From Methanothrix sp. (GTDB lineage Archaea > Halobacteriota > Methanosarcinia > Methanotrichales > Methanotrichaceae), in NCBI GenBank assembly GCA_011620785.1, contig WOYM01000112.1, forward strand, positions 1-12,541: a stretch of 12,541 nt of DNA, read 5' to 3'. The notes below the pieces were generated by a model, which had not been told where the DNA came from, ran no database searches, and saw only the letters and a program-made list of their open reading frames with translations. A program made the position numbers and the translations under genes. Shown piece after piece: positions 6,621 through 12,541 of the stretch. Position 1 is the first letter of the stretch; the number at the start of each line of letters is the position of its first letter.

Positions 6621-7091
6621 ATGCTTAAATCAATTCAAAGAGCTTTATTCAGAATATTCAATAGCAATATAATTGTGCCCGCTTTTCAGAGGAACCTTGG
6701 CAAATACATTTCAAATCCCATTATAGGCAATATCATGGTCATCAAAACGAGAGGCAGGAAGACCGGGAAGACTCGCTACACCCCTGTGTACCACGCTCTG
6801 ATCGGCGAGAGCATTTACTGCTACCAGGGCAAGCATCTAAAGGGCCAATGGTATCTGAATGTTCTGGCGAATCCTGATGTAGAGGTTCTCCTGCCCAGCG
6901 GCACTCTGAAAGGAATTGCGGAAGAGGTGAGCGATCCAAAAGAGGCTGCCTATGCCATCCGGCAGATATTGAAGAGCAGTGGAGTCTGGGCATTTCTGTA
7001 TGGATTCAATCCATTCACCATCGAGGATGCCGTTTTGGAAAAGAAGGTGCAAAAAATGCCCGTGATCAGGATCAAGAGGGCGATAAAATAA
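6621..7091 (+). CDS. Nitroreductase/deazaflavin-dependent oxidoreductase (Ddn-like split barrel)
   Basis: This 156-residue protein resembles the Ddn/DUF385 group of small split-barrel oxidoreductases that bind F420 or a flavin. The signature TRGRKTGKTRYTPV is at residues 43-56 and WYLNVLANPDVEV at 77-89, both characteristic of the family. The N-terminal helix MLKSIQRALFRIFNS matches where relatives begin. The frame is open for 86 more codons upstream (to 6363), but that part resembles nothing in the family, and a TATA box sits just before 6621, so the internal ATG was chosen. The substrate is unknown; in a methanogen F420 is the likeliest cofactor. It stands alone, with a non-homologous minus-strand gene downstream. 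Confidence 0.85.
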   Translation: MLKSIQRALFRIFNSNIIVPAFQRNLGKYISNPIIGNIMVIKTRGRKTGKTRYTPVYHALIGESIYCYQGKHLKGQWYLNVLANPDVEVLLPSGTLKGIAEEVSDPKEAAYAIRQILKSSGVWAFLYGFNPFTIEDAVLEKKVQKMPVIRIKRAIK

Positions 7092-7256
7092 TTTGCAGCG
7101 ATCATTTTGCCGTTTCCCTATAATTCCCTCGCTTATACCCTCCGCTCTGGCATTCCTGACCCAAGCCGGATCAATTCCGCCAGAATCGCTATTTGTTACC
7201 ACATGCCTTATTCCAGATAAGCTTTTTATAATTTTGAGCGAGGAGACTGTAAACCA

Positions 7257-7275
7257 TGGAAAAGGGGGAAAATGA
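7257..7275 (-). terminator. Pyrimidine-rich tract after the PUA gene
   Basis: Just downstream of the stop of the minus-strand gene the transcript would read CATTTTCCCCCTTTTCC. Such U-rich tracts without a hairpin often end archaeal transcripts. The call rests on composition only. Confidence 0.3.
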
Positions 7276-7287
7276 ACAGAATGGAAA

Positions 7288-7740
7288 TCAATGCTCTGCC
7301 GCCTTTCTCGCCTGGACCGCCAGCCCCCTTTTAATCTGCATCATCTCCTCAGGCGCGAGGACGGCGGTGCCCGTGGCTAAAAGCCGATCCTGCGAGTCAA
7401 CAACCAAAACCTCCTCACCGGCTCGAATCTCCGGGTCGACAGCAATGACATGCCTGGCGAATAGATTGCCACCTTTGGCGATGAATGGCGCAGCATCATC
7501 CGAGGCCACCACTCGAAGCCTAGGGCTGCAGAACAGATCATGCAGCCTCTTTGCGCCGATCATGCTCAGGGTCAGGAGGTTGTCCCTTGCTCGGACAGTG
7601 GCCACCCTCTCCTCTTCCCTGTAGAGATATCTCAGCCGGCGAGTCTTGGAGAAGCTGTATGTCGTGCCATCGGGAAAGAGGGCACTGCCCGCGCCCCTGC
7701 CAAATTGGTAGTCAGCGATAGTTCTCGCTCTTATAAGCAT
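7288..7740 (-). CDS. Free-standing C2+PUA module of archaeosine tRNA-guanine transglycosylase
   Basis: The 150-residue protein matches the C-terminal part of archaeal TGT/ArcS proteins, which recognise and modify G15 of tRNA to archaeosine, but it lacks the catalytic TIM barrel. IADYQFGRGAG (8-18) is the typical opening of the C2 region. Residues about 74-147 form a PUA RNA-binding domain with FIAKGGNLFARHV (86-98) and the ending LATGTAVLAPEEMMQIKRGL (121-140). The ATG at 7740-7738 is preferred over the TTG at 7764, because AAAGGA sits about 7 nt upstream and the domain begins straight after it. Such split modules occur in several archaea. It probably partners a catalytic TGT subunit encoded elsewhere, or acts as a stand-alone tRNA-binding protein. 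Confidence 0.8.
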   Translation of the reverse strand: MLIRARTIADYQFGRGAGSALFPDGTTYSFSKTRRLRYLYREEERVATVRARDNLLTLSMIGAKRLHDLFCSPRLRVVASDDAAPFIAKGGNLFARHVIAVDPEIRAGEEVLVVDSQDRLLATGTAVLAPEEMMQIKRGLAVQARKAAEH

Positions 7741-7878
7741 CCAGGTTTCCTTTGCCGGAGGCAATAAAAGAGTTATGGTGCCAGTGCCAGAGCATCATAT
7801 CTCGGGCTCATACCATAATCTATTTTGCCCTCCTCAGTAAACACCACCCATCTCGCTAATTAGCACCGGTGATTCGAT

Positions 7879-9123
7879 TTGAAACCCCTAGATATTGTAG
7901 ATCCCGAAATCGCAGCCGCGATCCAGTCTGAGCTGGAGAGGCAGCGAAATAATATCATCCTGATTGCATCAGAGAACTTCACCAGTCGAGCGGTCATGGA
8001 GGCGCAGAGCTGTGTCATGACCAATAAGTATGCTGAAGGCTATCCCGGCAAACGCTACTATCGCGGCACTGGCTGCGTGGACCTGGCCGAGAATCTGGCG
8101 AGAGAGCGCTGCATTAAGCTATTTGGCGCAGAGCATGTGAACGTCCAGCCCCATAGCGGCACCCAGGCTAACATGGCTGCCTACTTCGCCGTACTCAACG
8201 CGGGCGATACCATCATGGGCATGAACCTCGCTCACGGCGGCCACCTCTCCCACGGTAGCCCGGTCAATTTCTCAGGCAAGATGTACAAGATCGTCCCTTA
8301 TAACGTCTCCCGAGAGACGGAGATGCTCGACTACTCCGAGATGGCGGACATCGCCCGAAAGTCCCGGCCCCAGCTCATTGTGGTGGGCGCATCCAGCTAT
8401 CCCCGGACCATCGACTTCAAGGCGGTGCGAGAGATCGCCGATGACGTGGGGGCTAAGGTTATGGCGGATATAGCCCATATCGCCGGCATGTGTGCGGTGG
8501 GTGCTCATCCCTCTCCCGTGCCCTATGCGGATATTGTCACCACCACCACTCATAAGACCCTGCGGGGGCCGAGGGGCGCAATAATCCTCTGCAAAGAGGA
8601 GCTTGCATCGGCCATTGACCGCTCTGTTTTTCCCGGGACCCAGGGGGGACCGTTCATGAACTCCATCGCGGCAAAAGCGGTGGCATTCAAGGAGGCTTTA
8701 ACCCCGGAGTTCAAGGAATATCAGTTCCAGGTGATCAGGAATGCCCGGGCTTTGGCTGAGAAGCTGCTGAAGAACGACTTCGATCTGGTCAGCGGTGGGA
8801 CAGATAACCATTTGCTCCTGGTCAAGCTGCTGAAAGAGGGCATCACCGGAAAGGTGGCTGACGAGACTTTGGAGAGAGCGGGAATCACCCTGAACAAGAA
8901 CATGATACCCTTCGACCCGGCCACGCCATTCATCACCAGCGGCATTCGGATCGGCACTCCGGCCATGACCACCAGAGGCATGAAGGAGAAGCAGATGGCA
9001 CAGATCGCCGATATGATCACCATGGTGCTCCGCGACATCAACAATGAGAAGACCATAGCTAGGGTTCGCTCTGAGGCCAAGGCCCTCTGCGACCAGTTCC
9101 CCCTGTATCCAGATATGGTGTGA
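7879..9123 (+). CDS. glyA: Serine hydroxymethyltransferase
   Basis: GlyA is a cytosolic PLP enzyme that converts serine plus tetrahydropterin into glycine plus the methylene-pterin. The protein has 414 residues, the bacterial/THF-type length. Signatures are IASENFTS (29-36), the substrate loop YAEGYPGKRYYRG (51-63), PHSGTQAN (91-98), DIAHIAG (197-203) and the PLP-binding lysine K226 in TTTTHKTLRGPRG. The start is a TTG with GGTGA about 5 nt upstream; no in-frame ATG would preserve the N-terminus. The last bases overlap folD as GTGA, so the two are coupled. Purified Methanosarcina barkeri activities of this kind are THF-specific, so THF rather than tetrahydrosarcinapterin is the expected cofactor here, by inference. 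Confidence 0.95.
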   Translation: MKPLDIVDPEIAAAIQSELERQRNNIILIASENFTSRAVMEAQSCVMTNKYAEGYPGKRYYRGTGCVDLAENLARERCIKLFGAEHVNVQPHSGTQANMAAYFAVLNAGDTIMGMNLAHGGHLSHGSPVNFSGKMYKIVPYNVSRETEMLDYSEMADIARKSRPQLIVVGASSYPRTIDFKAVREIADDVGAKVMADIAHIAGMCAVGAHPSPVPYADIVTTTTHKTLRGPRGAIILCKEELASAIDRSVFPGTQGGPFMNSIAAKAVAFKEALTPEFKEYQFQVIRNARALAEKLLKNDFDLVSGGTDNHLLLVKLLKEGITGKVADETLERAGITLNKNMIPFDPATPFITSGIRIGTPAMTTRGMKEKQMAQIADMITMVLRDINNEKTIARVRSEAKALCDQFPLYPDMV

Positions 9124-9983
9124 TCGAACTGACAACTATAATAGATGGAAAGTCTCTGGCCGGTGAGGTGGAGGCGGAGACGCTCGAGAGGGCGAAAAAG
9201 CTTGCTAATAAGGGTATAGTTCCCGGCCTGGCTACAGTTCTGGTGGGAGAGAACCCGGCCTCGCAGATGTACATCCGTCTCAAGCACTCCGCCTGCTCCC
9301 GAGCGGGTATAAGATCCGAGAACGTGCTCTTACCGGAAAGCAGCACAGAAGAGGAGATCATCGCCAAAATTCAGGAGCTTAACCTTCGAGAGGATATCAA
9401 CGGCATACTGCTTCAGCTGCCCCTCCCTGGGGAACTGAATCCTCAGAGGGCGATGATGAGCATTCTGCCTGAGAAGGATGTGGATGGATTTCATCCCCGG
9501 AATATGGGGGCATTGCTTTTGGGAGCGGAGAGGCTGGTGCCCTGCACTCCTCTGGGGATCATCTATGCCTTAGAGAGGCTTGATAAGAAGCTGGAGGGGA
9601 CGGAGGTGGTCATTGTCGGTCACAGCAATGTGGTGGGCAAGCCTCTTGCGGCCATGATGCTCAATCGGAATGCCACGGTGCAGGTATGCCATGTCTTTAC
9701 CCGCGACCTGGCCGAGCACACTCGCGATGCAGATATACTGGTGGTTGCAGCCGGAGTTCCGGGCCTCATCAAAAAGGAGATGGTTCGGCCGGGAGCCTAT
9801 ATCTTTGATGTGGGCATAAACCGGGTAGGAGACAAGACGGTGGGAGATGTGGACTATGAGGAGGTATCCCAGATCGCTGGAGCGATAACACCGGTTCCAG
9901 GCGGGGTTGGGCCGCTCACCGTGGCCATGCTCCTTCGGCAGACCCTGAACGCCACAGAGGATCAGACAAAAGACCAACAGTAA
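9120..9983 (+). CDS. folD: Methylene-THF dehydrogenase / methenyl-THF cyclohydrolase
   Basis: FolD oxidises methylene-THF to methenyl-THF and hydrolyses it to 10-formyl-THF. The protein has 287 residues. The active-site pair Y51 and K55 is in SQMYIRLK, Q99 in GILLQLPLP, the DVDGFHP motif at 120-126 and the signature PGGVGPLTVAML at 260-271, all as in the family. The dinucleotide motif reads GHSNVVGKP (167-175) instead of the usual GRSxxVGxP, and the later C-H-S reads CHV (190-192). These are the two positions that contact the NADP 2'-phosphate in human MTHFD1. The GTG start overlaps the glyA stop by 4 nt, so GlyA and FolD are translationally coupled and form a serine-to-C1 module. Confidence 0.95.
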   Translation: MIELTTIIDGKSLAGEVEAETLERAKKLANKGIVPGLATVLVGENPASQMYIRLKHSACSRAGIRSENVLLPESSTEEEIIAKIQELNLREDINGILLQLPLPGELNPQRAMMSILPEKDVDGFHPRNMGALLLGAERLVPCTPLGIIYALERLDKKLEGTEVVIVGHSNVVGKPLAAMMLNRNATVQVCHVFTRDLAEHTRDADILVVAAGVPGLIKKEMVRPGAYIFDVGINRVGDKTVGDVDYEEVSQIAGAITPVPGGVGPLTVAMLLRQTLNATEDQTKDQQ

Positions 9984-10039
9984 CGGAATAGGATCAAAAG
10001 GAATAGGCATAGAGAAAAGGCTTAGGAAAGGATCAGAAG

Positions 10040-10636
10040 ATGTCACTGGTAGTCGCCCTGGCTAAGAGCAAGGAAGCGGTGATAGGAGGCGACAGGCGTT
10101 CCATCACCTTCCTGGGCAGCTGGCCCAAGCTCGAGGAGGAACTCTATTGTGGCCGGATCTCAGATGATGAGGCTCTTTTGGCCAGAGCTATGGAGATTGG
10201 GGCCACTCTGCAGGTAACAGACGGCAGGGACAAGGTCTGGAGGCGGGGCGACCTTTTGGTGGGGGAGGTAACAGAGATCACCCCCCAGCTGGAGAGGCGA
10301 AGAAGGATCTACCTCGCCCCTGGGAGCCAGCTGCAGGTCGACATCACCGGGAAGGAGGTCAGGATCCGAGATCGCGGAGCAGCGGGATGCATCATTTATG
10401 GAAACCGGTTCACCCAGCAGATTGCTGTATCGATTGTCGTTCAGGCCAACGGCCGGGTGGATGAGGCTCTGATCCGGAAGATCTTCCAGGAGGCAGCAGA
10501 GAGAACGGCTTCTGTCAGCCAGGAGCATGTGATAATAAAGAGCGAGAGGATGTTCTCCAATCCCCAAAAGGCTCTGGAGAAAGCCCTGGAGGAGGACTGC
10601 CAGGAGAATGGCTGGAAGCTATGCGATCCGCTATAA
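10040..10636 (+). CDS. DUF2121 family protein (methanogen-type, function unknown)
   Basis: This 198-residue soluble protein matches the DUF2121 family, which I know from methanogenic archaea and which has no firm function. The N-terminus MSLVVALAKSKEAVIGGDRR, then LEEELYCGRISDDEALLARA (31-50) and LLVGEVTE (72-79), follow the family pattern. The N-terminus also resembles proteasome-beta/HslV chains: counting Ser2 as position 1, D18 and R20 fall at the positions of Asp17 and Arg19. AAAGGATC about 7 nt upstream of the ATG is a plausible ribosome binding site. It lies 56 nt after folD and overlaps mobA by 16 nt, so it is probably in the same operon. Confidence 0.75.
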   Translation: MSLVVALAKSKEAVIGGDRRSITFLGSWPKLEEELYCGRISDDEALLARAMEIGATLQVTDGRDKVWRRGDLLVGEVTEITPQLERRRRIYLAPGSQLQVDITGKEVRIRDRGAAGCIIYGNRFTQQIAVSIVVQANGRVDEALIRKIFQEAAERTASVSQEHVIIKSERMFSNPQKALEKALEEDCQENGWKLCDPL

Positions 10637-11343
10637 TCCTGGCAGGAGGAAACAGCCATCGCCTGGGTGTGGAGAAGGCGCTCTTGGAGTTTAGTGGAAG
10701 GCCGCTCATCTGCTGGATGGCCGAGACTCTCCTCTCTGCTGCCGATGAGCTTGTGGTGGTGGCCAGAGATCAAGAGCATGCGAAGAGGCTAGCGGAGATC
10801 GTATCGGATAGAACTCTCTTGGATCAGACCCGTTCAGATCGAATCCGGATTCGTTTCACCTGGGACAGAGTCAGCGGATTCGGGCCGGTGGCGGGGCTTG
10901 AAGCGGGATTGGGGATGGCCGGTGGCAGGTTCGCCTTTGCTGCAGCATGCGATCTTCCTTTTCTGAACGGGATGGTAATCCAGAGGCTTTTTGAGCTGGC
11001 GGACCCAGGAAGGGGCTATGAGGCGGCAGTGCCTGTGCAGCCTAATGGATATTTCGAGCCCCTCCATTCCGTCTATGAGCGGGAGAAGATGCAAGCATCC
11101 TGCCAGAGGGCTTTGGAGAGCGGGGAGAGAAGGATTCATGTTCCCCTGCAGGAGCTGGTCGTCAACCGGGTCTCAAAAGAGCATCTGATGCCGATGGATC
11201 CCGAGCTTCTCTCTTTTTTCAACCTCAATACCAGAGAGGATCTGGAAAAGGCAAGAGCTCTATGGCAGGAGAAAGGCAAAAGGGCTGATTATTTTAGAAA
11301 TACCGCTTCAGAGCGTAATAGATCATGTAGACTATCGCTATGA
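10621..11343 (+). CDS. mobA: Molybdenum cofactor guanylyltransferase
   Basis: MobA joins GMP from GTP to molybdopterin, giving the guanine-dinucleotide cofactor that formylmethanofuran dehydrogenase needs. The nucleotidyltransferase signature LAGGNSHRLGVEKAL is at residues 7-21 (G9, G10, R14, K19). It is followed by SGFGPVAGLEAGL (85-97), the metal-binding CDLPFL (110-115), the MobA-typical EPLHSVY (146-152) and FNLNT near the end. The length of 240 is somewhat above the usual 190-210: about 20 residues after LEKARALWQEKGK look non-conserved and lie over the 3' end of the convergent small membrane gene. The ATG overlaps the DUF2121 gene by 16 nt, with GGAAG close upstream. Confidence 0.88.
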   Translation: MRSAIILAGGNSHRLGVEKALLEFSGRPLICWMAETLLSAADELVVVARDQEHAKRLAEIVSDRTLLDQTRSDRIRIRFTWDRVSGFGPVAGLEAGLGMAGGRFAFAAACDLPFLNGMVIQRLFELADPGRGYEAAVPVQPNGYFEPLHSVYEREKMQASCQRALESGERRIHVPLQELVVNRVSKEHLMPMDPELLSFFNLNTREDLEKARALWQEKGKRADYFRNTASERNRSCRLSL

Positions 11344-11476
11344 AGAGTGCTAATTTAGCCAGAGACCAGAAGCTGTTCCAGAGGATCAGGGCCACTATGA
11401 CGGCCAGCAGTATCAGCACTAGATTCTTCTCGCGGCTCATTGATGGCTGCTGAAGATTGTACATCCGCCTTGGCAT
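11294..11476 (-). CDS. Small two-helix membrane protein, unknown
   Basis: A frame of up to 60 residues contains two hydrophobic helices at about 18-34 (NLVLILLAVIVALILW) and 38-56 (SLAKLALFIAIVYMIYYAL), with a charged loop-poor hairpin and a basic C-terminus. I do not recognise it. A TATA-like element (TTAATACTAAT, around 11496-11506) stands about 25 nt before the first ATG, as expected for a leaderless message. An internal ATG at 11440 would give 48 residues and still include both helices; neither has a clear Shine-Dalgarno. It overlaps the 3' end of mobA by 50 nt, tail to tail, and could be missed by length cut-offs. Confidence 0.5.
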   Translation of the reverse strand: MPRRMYNLQQPSMSREKNLVLILLAVIVALILWNSFWSLAKLALFIAIVYMIYYALKRYF

Positions 11477-11539
11477 GAAAGGTCATCGTCGGAATTAGTA
11501 TTAATCATTTTTCCCAAGCTCAACCTCAGAACCAAAAGC

Positions 11540-11549
11540 ATTATACATC
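11540..11549 (+). promoter_or_regulatory. TATA box of tyrS
   Basis: AAAAG followed by CATTATACAT resembles an archaeal BRE/TATA pair about 35 nt upstream of the tyrS start. The expected transcription start (about 11568-11572) lies at the GGTGA ribosome binding site (11569-11573), so the leader must be very short. Confidence 0.4.
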
Positions 11550-11580
11550 CTTATTCCTTTCCTGGGCTGGTGAATCTGAT

Positions 11581-12540
11581 TTGGACAAGCTCGAGCTGGT
11601 GATGAGGAATACAGAAGAGATCGTGACCGTAGATGAATTGAAAGGACTGCTGGAGAAGCCCAGCCGCCCGCGGGCTTATGTGGGCTATGAGACCAGCGGC
11701 AAGGTCCATTTGGGCCACATGCTGACCGCCAACAAGCTTCTCGACCTGCAGAGGGCGGGCTTCGATGTGGTCGTTCTTTTAGCCGATCTGCATGCCTTTC
11801 TCAATGAGAAGGGAACTCTTGAGGAGGTGCGCCAGATCGCCGACTACAACCGGGACTGCTTTATGGCTTTGGGCCTCGACCCGGAGAGGACGGAGTTCGT
11901 CTATGGCACAGATTATCAGCTCCAGCCGGATTTCATGCTCAAGATCCTGCAGATGGCCAGAAATACCTCTCTCAACCGGGCCAGGCGCAGCATGGACGAG
12001 GTCAGCCGGAATGCAGAGAACCCCATGGTTTCTCAGATGATATATCCCCTGATGCAGGCAGTCGACATCGCCGACCTGAAGATCGATCTGGCGGTGGGAG
12101 GCATAGACCAGAGGAAGATCCACATGCTGGCCCGCGAGGAGCTGCCCCGCCTGGGACTGCCCGCGCCCGTATGTCTGCATATGCCCCTGATTCCAGGACT
12201 GAACGGGGAGAAGATGTCCTCCTCTAAGGGGAATAATATCGCGGTGGACGAGCCGGCGAAAGACGTGGAGAAGAAGATCAAGAGCGCCTTCTGCCCGGCA
12301 AAGGTGGTGGAGAACAATCCGGTGCTGGCGATATGCAAGTATCACGTCTTCCCCCGGATGGAGGCGGGGATGACCATCAGGAGGCCGGAGAAGTTTGGCG
12401 GTGATGTGCATTATGCCAGCTATGAGCAGCTGGAGGCGGATTTTGTCAGCGGGGCCATGCATCCCATGGACCTGAAGAAGTCCTGTGCAGATTGCATGAT
12501 CGAGATCCTGGCGCCGGTGCGGGAGAAGATGAAGGTGTGA
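11581..12540 (+). CDS. tyrS: Tyrosyl-tRNA synthetase (archaeal type)
   Basis: This class I aminoacyl-tRNA synthetase charges tRNA-Tyr. The protein has 319 residues, close to the roughly 306 of the Methanocaldococcus jannaschii enzyme, and lacks the bacterial C-terminal S4-like domain. HLGH is at 43-46 and KMSSS at 211-215. The tyrosine pocket residues of the M. jannaschii enzyme are conserved: Y32 as Y33, Y151 as Y155, Q155 as Q159, D158 as D162 and Q173 as Q177. The TTG start has GGTGA 7 nt upstream and is preceded by a TATA-like element. The gene is complete, ending two bases before the window edge. Tryptophanyl-tRNA synthetase is excluded by length and by the tyrosine-pocket residues. Confidence 0.95.
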   Translation: MDKLELVMRNTEEIVTVDELKGLLEKPSRPRAYVGYETSGKVHLGHMLTANKLLDLQRAGFDVVVLLADLHAFLNEKGTLEEVRQIADYNRDCFMALGLDPERTEFVYGTDYQLQPDFMLKILQMARNTSLNRARRSMDEVSRNAENPMVSQMIYPLMQAVDIADLKIDLAVGGIDQRKIHMLAREELPRLGLPAPVCLHMPLIPGLNGEKMSSSKGNNIAVDEPAKDVEKKIKSAFCPAKVVENNPVLAICKYHVFPRMEAGMTIRRPEKFGGDVHYASYEQLEADFVSGAMHPMDLKKSCADCMIEILAPVREKMKV

Positions 12541-12541
12541 A

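Noticed and set aside
7256..7624. Plus-strand 122-codon frame with TATA and GAGGAG upstream
   Set aside because: It lies almost wholly antisense to the clearly recognised PUA gene and is low-complexity Ser/Ala/Thr-rich, a typical shadow frame.
9984..10039. GGAATAGG repeated in the spacer between folD and the DUF2121 gene
   Set aside because: Two imperfect short copies in a purine-rich 56-nt spacer; no structure or regulatory match.
11779..12462. Long 227-codon minus-strand frame opposite tyrS
   Set aside because: His/Leu/Gln-rich translation typical of the antisense of a G+C-rich gene, and tyrS is certain over the same bases.

Overview
The window reads as chromosome of a methanogenic archaeon. 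The most likely group is Methanosarcinales, perhaps Methanothrix (Methanosaeta). The evidence is an archaeal ribose-1,5-bisphosphate isomerase, an archaeal tyrosyl-tRNA synthetase, a free-standing C-terminal piece of archaeosine tRNA-guanine transglycosylase, a DUF2121 protein (a family I know from methanogens), and TATA-like boxes close upstream of several genes. A bacterial-type glyA-folD pair also fits, because tetrahydrofolate-specific GlyA and FolD activities have been described in Methanosarcina. The genus is inference.

Layout, left to right. (1) Positions 1-243, minus strand: the N-terminal 81 codons of an SF2 helicase / type III Res-like ATPase, AT-richer than the rest and cut by the window edge. 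(2) 360-1292, plus strand: ribose-1,5-bisphosphate isomerase. (3) 1390-4996, minus strand: a tightly overlapping purL-purQ-purS operon for FGAM synthase, in which PurS is a tandem double-domain protein. (4) 4997-6620: a decayed, gene-poor stretch with an AT-rich promoter region, a broken FMN split-barrel gene (plus strand) and a run of short overlapping minus-strand reading frames of unknown function. (5) 6621-7091, plus strand: a small F420/FMN-dependent (Ddn-like) oxidoreductase. (6) 7288-7740, minus strand: the TGT-C2/PUA module. (7) 7879-11343, plus strand: glyA-folD, overlapping by 4 nt, then a DUF2121 gene and mobA, overlapping by 16 nt, all in one direction and probably largely co-transcribed. 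(8) 11294-11476, minus strand: a tiny two-helix membrane protein. (9) 11581-12540, plus strand: tyrS.

How the genes fit together. The core theme is purine and one-carbon metabolism. PurL/PurQ/PurS perform the fourth step of de novo purine synthesis. GlyA and FolD make glycine and interconvert folate-bound C1 units. Ribose-1,5-bisphosphate isomerase takes the ribose skeleton of AMP towards ribulose-1,5-bisphosphate and form III RuBisCO. MobA makes the guanine-dinucleotide form of the molybdenum/tungsten cofactor, which formylmethanofuran dehydrogenase needs. The PUA protein and TyrS serve tRNA modification and charging.

I see no CRISPR array, tRNA, rRNA or intact mobile element. The most notable items are the duplicated PurS, FolD substitutions at both positions that normally hold the NADP 2'-phosphate, an Ntn-hydrolase-like N-terminus in the DUF2121 protein, and the broken or unrecognised genes between 5351 and 6363.
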